64,000 bases of DNA, taken from contig NZ_QOIO01000001.1 of assembly GCF_003332305.1 (NCBI RefSeq), positions 210,749 to 274,748 on the forward strand, in the 5' to 3' direction. The translations under genes were made by a program, and so were the position numbers. Every line of letters starts with the position of its first letter. The first letter of the stretch is position 1. Source of the DNA: Microvirga aerophila. Its GTDB lineage: Bacteria > Pseudomonadota > Alphaproteobacteria > Rhizobiales > Beijerinckiaceae. Positions 1 to 10,413 of the stretch are shown here, in pieces. The notes below the pieces were generated by a model, which saw only the letters and a program-made list of their open reading frames with translations, did not search any database and was not told the origin of the DNA.

Positions 1-1052
1 AAGGACTTGAGAGCCTTCTCGGTGGAATCCGCGTTCGTGGCCTTGGAGTCGTTGATGAACAGCGTCTCACCGCGCCGAGCGACCTCTTCCATTCGGTGAG
101 GCAAGCCGGGAAAGGTGCGCACGGCTCCCTGAATCGTCTCGGCATCGACGCCACTAAGAAGCGCCACCGCGACCGCAGCCGTGGCATTCTGGGCATTATG
201 GTCACCGCGCAGGGAGCCGATCCCTGCTAGGCGCGCCACTTCGACCGGAGCGTCGCCGAGACGGGACACAATCACATCTCCCTGTGCGTAAACGCTTCCT
301 GGGTCATGATCCGTCAGACCGACACGGACGACCTCCGGCTTTCCGCCCGGCAACCTTCCGATGCTCGCGCGACTGATGTCGTCATCCACTCCGATGACAG
401 CCTTCTCCGCCTTCGCGACTAGGCGCTCCTTGATGGCGGCGTAGTTCTCAATCGTTCCATGCCGGTCGAGATGATCCGGCGAGATGTTGAGGAGAACACC
501 GATCGAGGGCGCGAGCGACGGCGCGAGATCGATCTGGAAGGACGAGCATTCGATGACGTGGATGCGCCGATCCGATGGCGGTTCGAGGGATAGAATCGCC
601 GTGCCGATATTGCCGCCCATCTGCACGTCGCGGCCTGCTTCTCGCAGAATATGCGACACGAGCGCCGTCGTAGTCGATTTACCGTTGGTGCCGGTGATCG
701 CAACAAATGGCGCGTTCGGGGCGATCTTCGCCCACTCGCGGCAGAACAGCTCGATATCGCCGATGATCTCGACGCCTGCAGCCTTTGCAAGCTTCGCAGA
801 CCAGTGCGGCTCGGGATGGGTCAATGGGACGCCGGGCGACAGGATGAAGGACGAAAAACGCGACCAGTCCGCCTGGCGCAGATCGGCGGTTTCGATTCCT
901 TTGGCGGCGGCTTCCGCCATCTTGGCCGGGTTGTCGTCGCAGGCGACCACATGCGCGCCGCCGGCTTTGAGCGCGAGCGCCGTCACCAGCCCCGAGCCGC
1001 CAAGGCCGAAGAGCGCGACCGTTCTGCCTGCGAAGGTGGTGACGGGCGTCAT
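1..1052 (-). CDS. murD: MurD, UDP-N-acetylmuramoyl-L-alanine--D-glutamate ligase (C-terminus cut by window edge)
   Basis: Cytoplasmic Mur ligase that adds D-glutamate to UDP-MurNAc-L-Ala in peptidoglycan precursor synthesis. About 350 N-terminal residues are present; the family is usually 450-470, so the C-terminal domain lies off the window. The N-terminal nucleotide-like fold shows GLGGSG near residues 16-21. The central ATPase domain has GTNGKSTT near 121-128 and a later [10 protein letters not shown] segment typical of Mur ligases. The ATG at 1052 lies 4 nt after the mraY stop, so it is the last visible gene of the mraZ-led dcw operon. Seen directly: reading frame and motifs. Identification is secure. 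Confidence 0.95.
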   Translation of the reverse strand, partial: MTPVTTFAGRTVALFGLGGSGLVTALALKAGGAHVVACDDNPAKMAEAAAKGIETADLRQADWSRFSSFILSPGVPLTHPEPHWSAKLAKAAGVEIIGDIELFCREWAKIAPNAPFVAITGTNGKSTTTALVSHILREAGRDVQMGGNIGTAILSLEPPSDRRIHVIECSSFQIDLAPSLAPSIGVLLNISPDHLDRHGTIENYAAIKERLVAKAEKAVIGVDDDISRASIGRLPGGKPEVVRVGLTDHDPGSVYAQGDVIVSRLGDAPVEVARLAGIGSLRGDHNAQNATAAVAVALLSGVDAETIQGAVRTFPGLPHRMEEVARRGETLFINDSKATNADSTEKALKS

Positions 1053-1056
1053 GGGC

Positions 1057-2142
1057 TCACCGCAGCTTCAGGGTCGCGAGGCCGACCAGCGCCAGCACCA
1101 CCGAGACGATCCAGAACCGGATCACCACCTGCGGCTCGGTCCAGCCGAGTTGCTCGAAATGGTGGTGGATCGGCGCCATCTTGAAGACGCGCTTGCCCGT
1201 AAGCTTGAACGACGTGACCTGGATGATGACGGAAAAGATTTCCAGCACGAACAGGCCGCCCACGATGGCGAGCACCACCTCGTGCTTGGCGGCGACCGCG
1301 ACGGTTCCGAGAAGACCGCCGAGCGCCAGCGAGCCCGTATCACCCATGAAGATCTGCGCCGGAGGCGCGTTGAACCAGAGAAAGCCTAGCCCTGCGCCGA
1401 TCAACGCGCCGCATATGACGGCGAGTTCGCCTGTTCCGGGTACGAAATGGATCTGCAGGTAATTGGAGAAAACCGCGTTGCCGGCCAGATAGGCGATGAA
1501 CCCGAAGGTGCCCGCCGCGATCATGACCGGCACAATGGCCAGGCCGTCGAGGCCGTCCGTGATGTTGACCGCGTTGCCGGCTCCCACAATCACGAAGCCG
1601 CCGAACACGACGAAGAACCAGCCGAGATTGAAGATCAGCTCCTTCGAGAAGGGCAGCGCCACTTTGTTGGCGAGCCCCGGCGTCGCCATGTAGGAAATCG
1701 CAATGCACGCGATCGCCGCGATCAACGCCTCGATGGCCAAGCGCGAACGGCCGGAAAACCCCTTGTGAGACTGCTTCGTGACCTTGAGATAATCGTCATA
1801 GAAGCCGATGGCGCCGAAGCCGATCGTGACGAAGAGCACGATCCAGACATAATGGTTCTCGAGATTCGCCCAGAGAAGGGTCGAGATGAGGACGCCCGCC
1901 AGGATCATGAGGCCACCCATGGTGGGGGTGCCGCGCTTGGTCAGCAGGTGGGATTGAGGACCATCCTCGCGGATCGGCTGCCCCTTCCCCTGCCGCAGGC
2001 GCAGGAGTGAAATCATCCAGGGTCCGAACAGGAACACGATGAGCAACCCGGTCGCCGTGGCGCCGCCCGTGCGGAACGTGATGTAGCGGAAAATATTGAG
2101 GGGGCTGAAATAGAGGCTGAGCTCAGCCAACCAGGTCAACAT
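1057..2142 (-). CDS. mraY: MraY, phospho-N-acetylmuramoyl-pentapeptide transferase
   Basis: Integral inner-membrane enzyme that transfers phospho-MurNAc-pentapeptide to undecaprenyl phosphate, giving lipid I. The 361-residue length matches the family. About ten hydrophobic helices are visible, with the cytoplasmic motifs FYDDYLK near residue 115, [10 protein letters not shown] near 195 and a basic [11 protein letters not shown] loop near the end, all diagnostic of MraY. It starts 3 nt after the murF stop and ends 4 nt before murD, so it is translated as part of the dcw operon. Nothing is unusual in length or motif content. Confidence 0.97.
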   Translation of the reverse strand: MLTWLAELSLYFSPLNIFRYITFRTGGATATGLLIVFLFGPWMISLLRLRQGKGQPIREDGPQSHLLTKRGTPTMGGLMILAGVLISTLLWANLENHYVWIVLFVTIGFGAIGFYDDYLKVTKQSHKGFSGRSRLAIEALIAAIACIAISYMATPGLANKVALPFSKELIFNLGWFFVVFGGFVIVGAGNAVNITDGLDGLAIVPVMIAAGTFGFIAYLAGNAVFSNYLQIHFVPGTGELAVICGALIGAGLGFLWFNAPPAQIFMGDTGSLALGGLLGTVAVAAKHEVVLAIVGGLFVLEIFSVIIQVTSFKLTGKRVFKMAPIHHHFEQLGWTEPQVVIRFWIVSVVLALVGLATLKLR

Positions 2143-2145
2143 CGA

Positions 2146-3579
2146 TTATCCTTTCAGCGCGTGCGCCATCTGGCTCGCGCCGTAACGGTCTTTCAGGGCT
2201 TTGACAACCAAAGCCATCTTCATGCTGAGCGAGCCCTTGACCGTAACCGCGTCGCCGGGACGAACCGCCGCACAGACCGCATCGACCAGCTCTGCCGAGG
2301 TCTGCGCATGAAGCGCCACCCGCTCCTTGGGCAGCCGCCCCACGAGGTTTTCCATGAGCGGGCCAGCAGCGAAGATCAGATCGATCCCGTTTGCCTCCAC
2401 GGCTTCCGCCAACCCGCGATGGAGGCTTGGACCCTCGTCGCCCAGCTCTTTCATGTCGCCCAGCACCGCAATGCGGCGTCCCTGGCCATCGAGTTCCACG
2501 GCCCCGAGATTTGCGAGCGCTGCCTTCACGGAAGCCGGGTTGGCATTATAGCTCTCGTCGATCAGAAGCGCCTCGCCTTCGTCCACGGACAGCATGGTCC
2601 TTTCGCCGCGCCCGACAGGGGGCTTCAGGTCCGAAAGCGCGAGGGCCACCGGCGCCACATGGGCCCCGAGCGCATGAGCTGCCGCCAGGACGCTCAAGGA
2701 GTTCAGGGCGATGTGCCGTCCAGGCGTACCGATCCGGTAGGTCAAAGGCTGACCGAAAACTCGAGCCTCGACCATCGAGAGGTCGGGCTTCACAAGAATG
2801 CGCTCGGCCCGAAAATCAGCCGCTTCGTGCTCGCCGAAGGTCAAAACCCGTCCGGCGTTGGACGCGAGCGCATGCGCGCGCATGCGCTCGAAATAAGGGC
2901 TGTCCCGGTTGATCACCGCCGTGCCGCCGGGCTCCAGCCCTGAGAAAATCTCGCCCTTCGCATCGGCGATGCCCCACATGGAGGGGAAGAATTCAATGTG
3001 AACCGGCTCGATGGTGGTGATCACCGCCACATGTGGGCGCACCATGCCGGTCAGGGGCAGGATCTCGTGGGCATGATTCATGCCGATCTCGAAGATGCCG
3101 AACCGGCTGTCCCGCGGGAAGCGGGCAAGCGTGAGCGGAACGCCCCAATGATTGTTATAGGAAGCCACCGATGCATGGGTCTCCCCCTGCCGGGAGAGCG
3201 CGAGGCGCATGGCTTCCTTCGTGCCTGTCTTGCCGACGGACCCCGTAATGGCGACGATCCTGGCCTGACTCCGCTTGCGGGCCGCAATCCCGAGTTGACG
3301 CATGGCCTCGAGAACGTCGGGAACCACGATCAACCTGTCAGAGCCCTCGAATTCCTGAGCTTTGTCCTCGGACACGACAGCCGCCGACGCGCCTTTTTCC
3401 AGAGCAGCTGGGACGAAATCGTGCCCGTCATGAACGTCGCCCTTGATGGCGAAGTAAAGATCGCCCCGGTTCAGCGTGCGCGTGTCGATGGATGCGCCGG
3501 AGGCGTGCGAGAAGCCGCTGCCGACGCGAGCGCCGGTTGCCGTGACGATCTCATCCAAAGTCCATAGGAGCGTACTCAT
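2146..3579 (-). CDS. murF: MurF, UDP-N-acetylmuramoyl-tripeptide--D-alanyl-D-alanine ligase
   Basis: Adds D-Ala-D-Ala to UDP-MurNAc-tripeptide, the last cytoplasmic step before MraY. The protein is 477 residues, normal for MurF. The N-terminal uridine-binding part (SIDTRTLNRGDLYFAI) is followed by an ATP loop TGSVGKTGTKE near residue 115, the EIGMNHAHEI segment, and the C-terminal ligase domain with DESYNANPASVKAAL. The start overlaps the murE stop by 4 nt, which fits coupled translation. Secure assignment by motifs and by its place in the dcw order. Confidence 0.97.
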   Translation of the reverse strand: MSTLLWTLDEIVTATGARVGSGFSHASGASIDTRTLNRGDLYFAIKGDVHDGHDFVPAALEKGASAAVVSEDKAQEFEGSDRLIVVPDVLEAMRQLGIAARKRSQARIVAITGSVGKTGTKEAMRLALSRQGETHASVASYNNHWGVPLTLARFPRDSRFGIFEIGMNHAHEILPLTGMVRPHVAVITTIEPVHIEFFPSMWGIADAKGEIFSGLEPGGTAVINRDSPYFERMRAHALASNAGRVLTFGEHEAADFRAERILVKPDLSMVEARVFGQPLTYRIGTPGRHIALNSLSVLAAAHALGAHVAPVALALSDLKPPVGRGERTMLSVDEGEALLIDESYNANPASVKAALANLGAVELDGQGRRIAVLGDMKELGDEGPSLHRGLAEAVEANGIDLIFAAGPLMENLVGRLPKERVALHAQTSAELVDAVCAAVRPGDAVTVKGSLSMKMALVVKALKDRYGASQMAHALKG

Positions 3580-5045
3580 CCCTGCCTCTCCGCAATAGCC
3601 GCCCGGACCTCGTCATGGTCCGAGAACGGCAGGGTCCGGTCGCCGATGATTTGGCCCGTTTCATGGCCTTTGCCGGCCACAACCAGCACATCGCCGGGCT
3701 GGAGCTCCTTCACGGCCGTGCGGATTGCCAGGGCGCGATCGCCGATCTCGCGCGCGCCCTGAGCGCCTTTCAAGACCTCGGCCCGGATTGCCGCCGGGTC
3801 CTCGGAGCGGGGATTGTCGTCGGTTACGATCACCACATCGGACCTCTCGACGGCGATGCGGCCCATGAGCGGGCGCTTGCCCCGGTCCCGGTCGCCGCCG
3901 CATCCAACGATGCAGATCAGGCGGCCGCTCGTGAACGGGCGCAAGGCGTCGAGCACATGCGAGAGGGCATCCGGCTTATGGGCATAATCTACGATACACA
4001 GGGCGCCGTTGATCTCGCCCACCTGCTCCAGACGGCCCGAGACGCCCTTGAGACCAGCGAACCCTTCCAGGACCTCGGCCACCCTCTCCTCTCCTTCAAC
4101 CGCCAGAACGAGACCGGCGGCCAGGAGCGCATTCTCAACCTGGAAGGCACCCAGCAACGGCAGGGTTGTCTCGATGGTCCGCCCAAAAGCCTCAATCGTC
4201 AGCGCCTGCTTGAAGCCCTGGGGGCGCGCCTGGACGAGGCGGATGGTCTCGCCCGCGCCGCCAGAGGTCAGGAGCCGGAGTCCGCGCTGCTTCACGCCGC
4301 GCACGAAGACGTCTGCAAAGGGGCCGTCCGCATTGATGACCGCGGGAGCATCGCCTGGCAGAAGCGTATCGAAGAGACGAAGCTTCGCGGCCGCATAGGC
4401 CTCCGTCGTGCCATGATAGTCGAGATGGTCGCGCCCGAGGTTGGTAAAGCCCGCCGCACGCAGATCAACCCCGTCGAGCCGGCGCTGGTCGATGCCGTGG
4501 GAGGACGCCTCCATGGCAAGACGGGTTACGCCGTCACCCGCCAGGCGATCGAGGGTTTGATGGAGCGAGATGGGATCGGGCGTGGTCAAGGAGCCGTAGG
4601 CGGCCCCATCCGACGTGATGACCCCGAGGGTGCCGACGCTTGCCGCCTTGTGGCCCAGCATGGCGAAAAGCTGGCGCGTGAAATCGGCAACGGAACTCTT
4701 TCCGCTCGTCCCTGTGACCGCCACGACCTTTTCGGGCTGGCGCGGGTAGAGCCGTTTGGCCGCCAGCGCCAGGGCGCGGCGCACGTCATCGACGCGGATA
4801 TAGGCGGCATCTCCGGAAAAATCCGTTGGGCGCTCGGCTTCGCCGACAATCGCCACGGCACCCGCCGCAACGGCCTGCGGCGCAAAGCTCAGACCGTCCG
4901 CCTTCGTGCCGGGTACGGCAAAAAACACCGTGCCCGGCTCAACCTTGCGGCTGTCGGACGCGATCTTCGCCACCGGAAGCGAGGCCTCCTGGCCATCCTT
5001 GGCCTCGGGAAGCAGATCCCCGAGACGGAGGGCTTGCATCGTCAT
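3576..5045 (-). CDS. murE: MurE, UDP-MurNAc-tripeptide synthetase (meso-DAP type)
   Basis: Adds meso-diaminopimelate to UDP-MurNAc-L-Ala-D-Glu. The motif DDNPRSEDP in the C-terminal domain is the DNPR signature of DAP-adding rather than lysine-adding MurE enzymes. The ATP loop GTSGKSSV lies near residue 110. I place the start at the ATG at 5045, which shares its A with the ftsI stop codon (TAATG) and has GGGGA upstream. An in-frame start 15 nt earlier (5060) would lengthen the overlap with ftsI without a better ribosome site. About 489 residues, normal length. Confidence 0.96.
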   Translation of the reverse strand: MTMQALRLGDLLPEAKDGQEASLPVAKIASDSRKVEPGTVFFAVPGTKADGLSFAPQAVAAGAVAIVGEAERPTDFSGDAAYIRVDDVRRALALAAKRLYPRQPEKVVAVTGTSGKSSVADFTRQLFAMLGHKAASVGTLGVITSDGAAYGSLTTPDPISLHQTLDRLAGDGVTRLAMEASSHGIDQRRLDGVDLRAAGFTNLGRDHLDYHGTTEAYAAAKLRLFDTLLPGDAPAVINADGPFADVFVRGVKQRGLRLLTSGGAGETIRLVQARPQGFKQALTIEAFGRTIETTLPLLGAFQVENALLAAGLVLAVEGEERVAEVLEGFAGLKGVSGRLEQVGEINGALCIVDYAHKPDALSHVLDALRPFTSGRLICIVGCGGDRDRGKRPLMGRIAVERSDVVIVTDDNPRSEDPAAIRAEVLKGAQGAREIGDRALAIRTAVKELQPGDVLVVAGKGHETGQIIGDRTLPFSDHDEVRAAIAERQG

Positions 5046-6748
5046 TACTTCGATCCCCATGCGCCGAGACGCGACATCAGCGGGAAGGGCTGCGCCGGCG
5101 GCTCGAAACGCGGTACCACACCCAGAAGCGGCGCGACACGTTCGATGACGTTGCCGGTGACCGGGCCGGCGTTCCAGCCGGCGGTCGAGAAGCCGTAAGT
5201 GCCCTCAACGGCCTGCGGCTCGTCCATGATGGTCAGAAACACATATTTCGGCTTGTCCGCGGGCACCACCGCCGTGAAGGTCGTGAAGTTCTTGTTCTTG
5301 GAGTAGCGCCCGTTGATCACCTTCTCGGCGGTGCCGGTCTTGCCGCCCACGAAGAAGCCCGCGATCGCGGCCGAGGATGCGGACCCCTGCGGGACGGAAG
5401 CATTGAGGCGAAGCACGTAGCGCATGGCTTCGCTGGTCTCGGGCTTGAGAACCTGCACGGCGTTCTGACGGGCCGCCGCCTCATCGCGTTTCAGGAAGGT
5501 GGGCTTGATGAGCGTGCCACCATTCACGAGTGATCCAACGGCCATGAGCGCCTGCAACGGCGCAACCGCGAGACCGTGGCCGAACGCGATGGTCATGGTG
5601 TTGAGCTCGCCCCAGCGCGGCGGAATGATCGGGGCTGCGTTCTCCGGAAGCTCGGTCTCCAGGCGGGACAACTGGCCCATCTTGCGCAGGAAGGCCTTGT
5701 GGCCTTCCACGCCGATGCCCAGCGCCATCTTGGCCGTGCCAATGTTGGACGAGTGCACGAAGACTTCCGGCGTGGTCAGAACGCGGTGGGTCGCGTGATA
5801 ATCACCGATGGTGAACTTGCCGTAGCGCAGGCCCGACCGGGCATCGAAGGACGAGTTGATGTTGTACTTGCCGGAATCGAGCGCCATGGCGACAGTCAGG
5901 GCCTTGAAGGTCGAGCCCATCTCGAAGACGCCGACATTGATGCGGTTGATGCGATCGTCGGTGAGTGCGTCAACCGGATTGTTCGGATCGTAATCGGGCA
6001 GCGACACCAGGGCGACGATTTCACCCGTGTTCACGTCCAGCACCGCGCCGGCGGTGGCCTTGGCCTTGAACTTGGCCATGCCCTTCTGGAGCTCGTCGCG
6101 CAGCGCATGCTGCACGCGCAGATCGAGGGAAAGCTGAACGGGCTTGAGGTCCGCGGCCGAAATGGCGAACCCGGCGCCATTCAGATCCTGCAGGCCCATG
6201 CTGTCGATATATTTTTCGATCCCGGCAATGCCCACATTATCCACGTTGGCAAAGCCCAGCACGTGCGCGGCGGCCTCGGCATTCGGATAAACGCGCTTGT
6301 TCTCGGGCAGGAACCCGACGCCCGGGATGCCGAGCCTGTGCACCTCGGCCTGCTGGCGCGGCGTGATCTCGCGCTTGACCCAGACGAAGCCCTTCTTGGT
6401 GCCGAGCTTGTTGCGCAGGTCGGTAGCGTCGAGGTCCGGCAGGACAGCCGTGAGAAGCTCGACCGCCTCGTCCTTGTCGACGATGTTGCGCGGCTCGGCG
6501 AAGACGGACACCATCTTTACGTCGGTGGCCAGAACGACGCCGTTGCGGTCGACGATGTCGGGACGCGCGGCGGAGATTTCCGACGAGGCCGCACGGCGCA
6601 CCCCGCTCGAATTGTCGCTCGTCACCGCAAGATAGACGAGCCTGCCGCCGATCAGGCCGAACAGTCCCACGAAGCAAAGCGACGCGAGACGGACGCGCGC
6701 AGTGCTCTTGTCGACGCGCAGGCGAAACAGCTCGCGGGCATGAGTCAT
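5045..6748 (-). CDS. ftsI: FtsI (PBP3), division-specific peptidoglycan transpeptidase
   Basis: Class B penicillin-binding protein that cross-links septal peptidoglycan with FtsW. A short cytoplasmic N-terminus is followed by one membrane helix (LASLCFVGLFGLIGGRL), the non-catalytic domain, and the transpeptidase domain with MGSTFK (SxxK), HSSN (SxN) and GGKTGTAEK (KTG). I prefer the ATG at 6748 because GGGGAG sits just upstream. A GTG at 6817 overlapping the ftsL stop (GTGA) would add 23 residues and is also possible. About 567 residues with the chosen start. Lies between ftsL and murE, as expected in dcw clusters. Confidence 0.95.
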   Translation of the reverse strand: MTHARELFRLRVDKSTARVRLASLCFVGLFGLIGGRLVYLAVTSDNSSGVRRAASSEISAARPDIVDRNGVVLATDVKMVSVFAEPRNIVDKDEAVELLTAVLPDLDATDLRNKLGTKKGFVWVKREITPRQQAEVHRLGIPGVGFLPENKRVYPNAEAAAHVLGFANVDNVGIAGIEKYIDSMGLQDLNGAGFAISAADLKPVQLSLDLRVQHALRDELQKGMAKFKAKATAGAVLDVNTGEIVALVSLPDYDPNNPVDALTDDRINRINVGVFEMGSTFKALTVAMALDSGKYNINSSFDARSGLRYGKFTIGDYHATHRVLTTPEVFVHSSNIGTAKMALGIGVEGHKAFLRKMGQLSRLETELPENAAPIIPPRWGELNTMTIAFGHGLAVAPLQALMAVGSLVNGGTLIKPTFLKRDEAAARQNAVQVLKPETSEAMRYVLRLNASVPQGSASSAAIAGFFVGGKTGTAEKVINGRYSKNKNFTTFTAVVPADKPKYVFLTIMDEPQAVEGTYGFSTAGWNAGPVTGNVIERVAPLLGVVPRFEPPAQPFPLMSRLGAWGSK

Positions 6749-6813
6749 GATGCTCCCCTTGGAAGGAGCGCTTTGACCCTGCAGATCGGAATCGGGATGT
6801 TGCAGCACAGGCG

Positions 6814-7209
6814 TCACCGTTTCGGGGTTTGCGTCGTCGGAGTGCGAGATTCGCTCTTCTTGTCCTTCGGCGTCGCAGTCGGCTCAAGGAGCCCGAGCGC
6901 CTCGAGCTTGCGGCCGATCCCGTCCTCCCGCTCAGGCCGGTTCGGAAGATCGGACAGGCGCGCCAATTGCTGTATCTTCAGGGGCTGCAGGTCGAGGTGC
7001 TGGCCGACCGCATCCTGCAGGCGATCGGGCCTGTCCAGATATTGCCATTCGGCCTGCAGCACCGCGATGATGTCGCGTTCGCGCTGCACCTTGGATTTGA
7101 GCTTCGCCACCTGCTCCACGTAGTAGAGCGTCTCGTACTTGACCGAATAGGCATAGATCGCCGACGCAAACAGCGCCGTGATCGCAATGATATGAAGCAA
7201 TCGGATCAC
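6814..7209 (-). CDS. ftsL: FtsL-like cell division protein
   Basis: Small bitopic division protein that with FtsB and FtsQ links the Z ring to FtsWI. The 131-residue product has a single N-terminal membrane helix (residues about 4-21), then a coiled-coil-prone stretch, [27 protein letters not shown] split over about 25 residues, and a charged Thr/Pro-rich tail. FtsL diverges fast, so the call rests on topology and on its fixed position between rsmH and ftsI. The GTG start at 7209 overlaps the rsmH stop (GTGA). Confidence 0.88.
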   Translation of the reverse strand: MIRLLHIIAITALFASAIYAYSVKYETLYYVEQVAKLKSKVQRERDIIAVLQAEWQYLDRPDRLQDAVGQHLDLQPLKIQQLARLSDLPNRPEREDGIGRKLEALGLLEPTATPKDKKSESRTPTTQTPKR

Positions 7210-8255
7210 CGGCGCCCTCCCCGTCTTTCGGCTGTTTGCGGCAGTTCGGCCAGCATGGTGATGGCGCTCAGCGGCTCCTGCGCGGGCGCGTCCGTGCGCG
7301 CTCCGGCCCGGAGCTTGGCGGACCGCGCGCGTGGATTGCGCGCGATCTCCTGGTCACTCGGCCCGATCGGACCTCTGGTGATCGCATCGAAGGTCGGCTG
7401 CGCGGCGGCAGTCGTCGGCAGGTGCCGCGATCCGGAAGGGGCGCGCCCCGTGCGGACCGAGAAGAACTGCTTCACGATCCGATCTTCGAGGGAATGAAAC
7501 GTGACGACCACGAGACGCCCGCCCGGCTTCAGGATGCGTTCGGCCGCATGCAGCGCCCGAACCAGTTCGCCGAGCTCGTCGTTCACCGCGATGCGCAGTC
7601 CCTGGAACACCCGGGTGGCGGGATGAATGCCGTTGGGCTCCTGCCGGATCAGCGAGGCGATGAGATCCGCAAGCTGCCTCGTGGTCTCGAAAGGTTGCCG
7701 ACGGCGAGTCTCGATAACGGCGCGCGCTACCGCACGGGCGCGACGCTCCTCGCCGTAATGGTAGAAGATGTCCGCAAGCTCGGCCTCGGACGACTCGTTC
7801 ACCAGATCCGCGGCGCTTGGCCCTTCCTGCTCCATGCGCATGTCGAGAGGGCCGTCGTTGCGAAACGAGAAGCCTCGCTCCGCTTCGTCGAGCTGCATGG
7901 ACGACACGCCGATGTCGAGCACTACGCCATCGACGCTCTCGTGGCCCTGCGATGTGGCGATGGTATCGAGATCCCCGAAGCGTCCGGGAACGAGAACGAG
8001 GCGCTTCTTCAATTTCGCCACGAGCGCGGTGCCGCCCGCGATGGCATCAGGATCCCTGTCGATGCCGATGACCGTGTTGTGGGAATGAGCATCGATAATG
8101 GCGCGCGTGTATCCGCCAGCGCCGAACGTGCCGTCTATGAACATGCCGCCGCGCTTGACATCAAGCGCCGTGCAGACCTCCGCCAGAAGCACAGGAACGT
8201 GACGGGTCGGTCCGCCAGCGGCTCCGGCTCCTGGGCCGTCGCCGCGTCCCATCAT
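7206..8255 (-). CDS. rsmH: RsmH (MraW), 16S rRNA m4C1402 methyltransferase
   Basis: Cytoplasmic SAM-dependent enzyme that methylates N4 of C1402 in the 16S rRNA P site. Family motifs are clear: HVPVLLAEV at the start, [13 protein letters not shown] (SAM loop), [51 protein letters not shown] and [12 protein letters not shown]. The frame stays open far upstream (to 8918), but that part lies over mraZ and matches no family. The real start is the ATGATG at 8255/8252, which overlaps the mraZ TGA. About 349 residues, slightly long because of a Gly/Ala-rich N-terminus and a Pro/Ala tail. Confidence 0.96.
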   Translation of the reverse strand: MMGRGDGPGAGAAGGPTRHVPVLLAEVCTALDVKRGGMFIDGTFGAGGYTRAIIDAHSHNTVIGIDRDPDAIAGGTALVAKLKKRLVLVPGRFGDLDTIATSQGHESVDGVVLDIGVSSMQLDEAERGFSFRNDGPLDMRMEQEGPSAADLVNESSEAELADIFYHYGEERRARAVARAVIETRRRQPFETTRQLADLIASLIRQEPNGIHPATRVFQGLRIAVNDELGELVRALHAAERILKPGGRLVVVTFHSLEDRIVKQFFSVRTGRAPSGSRHLPTTAAAQPTFDAITRGPIGPSDQEIARNPRARSAKLRAGARTDAPAQEPLSAITMLAELPQTAERRGGRR

Positions 8256-8749
8256 CGTTCCTGTACTCCTGGTGAGGTTCCCTGCACCATACGTGGCTCC
8301 GTTCCTCGGGCGCCCAAAGATTTCTTCAGGTCTCTGACCTTCGTGCGCGCCTCCTCCAAGTGCGCACGGAAATGCTCCGGTTCCCAAATCTGGAACTTGT
8401 GACCAAGGCCCACGAACGTCACTGCATCCGCAATCCCGGCATGTACTTTCACTGAGTCCGTCAGGATGACACGCCCCTCCGGATCGACTTTGAGGATTTC
8501 GCTGGTTCCGAACAACGCCGTCGACAGCTGATCCCGCTCGTCCGAATAGGGCGACATCGTCGACAAGAACGTGTCGATCTCGTTCAGAAGCACATTGCCG
8601 CCCGCGTCCAGCGCCGGCGCGTCGAGCGCCGGATGCACGTAGAGCCCCTCGAAACCGTCCCTGGCGAGCACCGCCCGGAAGGATGCTGGAATCGAGACGC
8701 GACCCTTCGAGTCCAACTTGTTGGTGAAATTGGAAACGAAGCGGTTCAT
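8252..8749 (-). CDS. mraZ: MraZ, transcriptional regulator of the dcw cluster
   Basis: DNA-binding ring-forming protein that represses its own dcw operon in bacteria where it has been studied. Two tandem MraZ/AbrB-like domains are visible: the first has [13 protein letters not shown] near residues 13-25, the second has [12 protein letters not shown] near 88-100, each with the conserved D-x3-R. A 30-residue charged C-terminal tail follows. At 165 residues it is typical of alphaproteobacterial MraZ. It is the first gene of the operon; tandem TGGGA repeats lie upstream at 8898-8930. Confidence 0.95.
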   Translation of the reverse strand: MNRFVSNFTNKLDSKGRVSIPASFRAVLARDGFEGLYVHPALDAPALDAGGNVLLNEIDTFLSTMSPYSDERDQLSTALFGTSEILKVDPEGRVILTDSVKVHAGIADAVTFVGLGHKFQIWEPEHFRAHLEEARTKVRDLKKSLGARGTEPRMVQGTSPGVQER

Positions 8750-8897
8750 CGGCCGCAGCTTGCGCGCTCCTGATAGTCAGCCCCCCGACAGATCGACCGG
8801 ACCTGCCGCCGCCCGCAGCCAGTGAGAACGCTTCATTCCGATCGAGGACCTCGTCGCTTTTTGAGCGCTTGACGACCCCTTCGGAAGACACCGTCGG

Positions 8898-8937
8898 CGG
8901 GATGATTTGGGATAACATGGGATGATATGGTCGTCAA
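8898..8937 (-). promoter_or_regulatory. mraZ promoter overlapped by tandem MraZ boxes
   Basis: On the minus strand TTGACG (8937-8932), a 17-nt spacer and TATCCC (8914-8909) form a candidate sigma-70 promoter for the dcw operon. On the plus strand CGGGA, TGGGA, TGGGA and TGGTC start at 8898, 8908, 8918 and 8928, a strict 10-bp period. That is the TGGGN-N5 layout reported for MraZ binding sites. The repeats fill the spacer and the -10, so bound MraZ could block polymerase. The repeats are seen directly; promoter and operator roles are inferred. The leader from here to mraZ is about 150 nt. Confidence 0.7.
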
Positions 8938-9062
8938 CGGAGCGGGGCTGTATGGCGAAGCCTCCTGGGAGGCCTCCCACATCAGAGTCCTTTAGGGTTA
9001 ATGAATCGTAAGCATGGCAACGGTTTGGGCGTGCTTTTGCAAAAAACCTAGGCAAAGAGCGG

Positions 9063-9458
<396 letters not shown>

Positions 9459-9462
9459 TGCG

Positions 9463-9491
9463 ATGTGGTGCACAAAGCAGGTGCGCGTCAA
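9463..9491 (-). promoter_or_regulatory. Candidate rnpB promoter
   Basis: TTGACG (9491-9486), a 17-nt spacer and CCACAT (9468-9463) on the minus strand would start transcription near 9456, within a few bases of the predicted 5' end of helix P1. The -35 is strong, the -10 poor. Inferred from sequence only. Confidence 0.5.
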
Positions 9492-9630
9492 GGCCATACG
9501 TTCGTTCGACCACCTGTCTTCCGGGAGCGAGGGATCGATTATCACAATCTATGCAAAAGGCCGGGCTCTGCATGGCCTGGCCTTGTCGTTCGACCACAAA
9601 CCTCAATGAACCGGTGGTCTTAGTATCGAT

Positions 9631-10413
9631 TTACTCCGCGGTCGCGATGATCGTCTTCACCTTGCTGCAATAGGCGCGTGATGCACTGGTCATCGTCTGC
9701 GTCCTCAGGCCGAATTGATACCGCAGGATTGTTCCGCAGGTATCGCCGCCTGCAAGGCGGTGGGCCATGGCCAAATATTTCAGGCCGTACCGCAGGTTGG
9801 TTTCCGCATCGAGCAGCCCGGAGGCGTCGCCCTTGTAGCCGAGGGACTGGGCGGTACGGAAGTTGACCTGGGTAAGGCCAAGATTGACCCCGTTGCGGGC
9901 ATTGGCGTTGTAGCGGCTCTCGATACGCACCACAGCATCGGCCAGTCCGAACGGTACGTCGTTCTCCGAGGCATATTGGGCTATCAGCGGCTTAAGGGCA
10001 TTCGCCCGAACAGCGTCCGCCTGCCGGGGCCTCATGCGGGCATCCGGCTTGATCAGTTCCAGAGCCGAGGTCTGTTCCGCATCCTGCTCCTTGGCCTTTG
10101 CGACGGCGCCTGCCGCTGCGGCTTGAGCCTCATCGCCCTGTGCCGGCGACGAAGCAGACGCTTTCGCGGTCTTTCTAGCTGGATCCTTGTCGGCCTTGGC
10201 GGTTTTCTTGGACGGGGGTGAGGCTTCGGTCGCCTCGATTGCAGCCGCTTCTGGCTGCGCCTCCGCAGCTTGGGAAGCCTCGATGACGACTGCTTCGGGA
10301 AGAATGACGCTGGACCCCTCGCCCCCTTCGGCATTGACCGGGGTCGTAATCACAAGTGCAATTGCTCCCATTGCCGCAATTATCGACGTTCTCAGCAAAG
10401 GGGGCAATGTCAT
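9631..10413 (-). CDS. Lytic transglycosylase (SLT domain), exported
   Basis: Predicted periplasmic enzyme that cleaves peptidoglycan strands between MurNAc and GlcNAc. From the ATG at 10413 the product is about 260 residues: signal peptide at residues 1-28 ending VNA-E, a low-complexity Ala/Glu/Lys linker to about 120, then a C-terminal SLT fold with the catalytic Glu in VVRIESRYN (E165), LGLTQVNFRTAQSLGY and a late GDTCGTILRYQFG. The frame is open 51 nt further upstream, but the chosen ATG has GGAG at good spacing and gives the clean signal peptide. Single gene; its natural substrate is not indicated by neighbours. Confidence 0.88.
   Translation of the reverse strand: MTLPPLLRTSIIAAMGAIALVITTPVNAEGGEGSSVILPEAVVIEASQAAEAQPEAAAIEATEASPPSKKTAKADKDPARKTAKASASSPAQGDEAQAAAAGAVAKAKEQDAEQTSALELIKPDARMRPRQADAVRANALKPLIAQYASENDVPFGLADAVVRIESRYNANARNGVNLGLTQVNFRTAQSLGYKGDASGLLDAETNLRYGLKYLAMAHRLAGGDTCGTILRYQFGLRTQTMTSASRAYCSKVKTIIATAE

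Noticed and set aside
5576..7123. Plus-strand open frame of 515 codons over ftsI and ftsL
   Set aside because: It is the shadow of high-GC third positions in ftsI; composition is Arg/Gly/Val-rich without domains, and the minus-strand genes are certain. The same holds for 3615-5198, 16827-18590, 18612-19919 and 25580-27226.
8256..8918. N-terminal extension of rsmH
   Set aside because: In frame, but lies over mraZ in another frame and has no family match; ATG 8255 overlaps the mraZ stop as usual.
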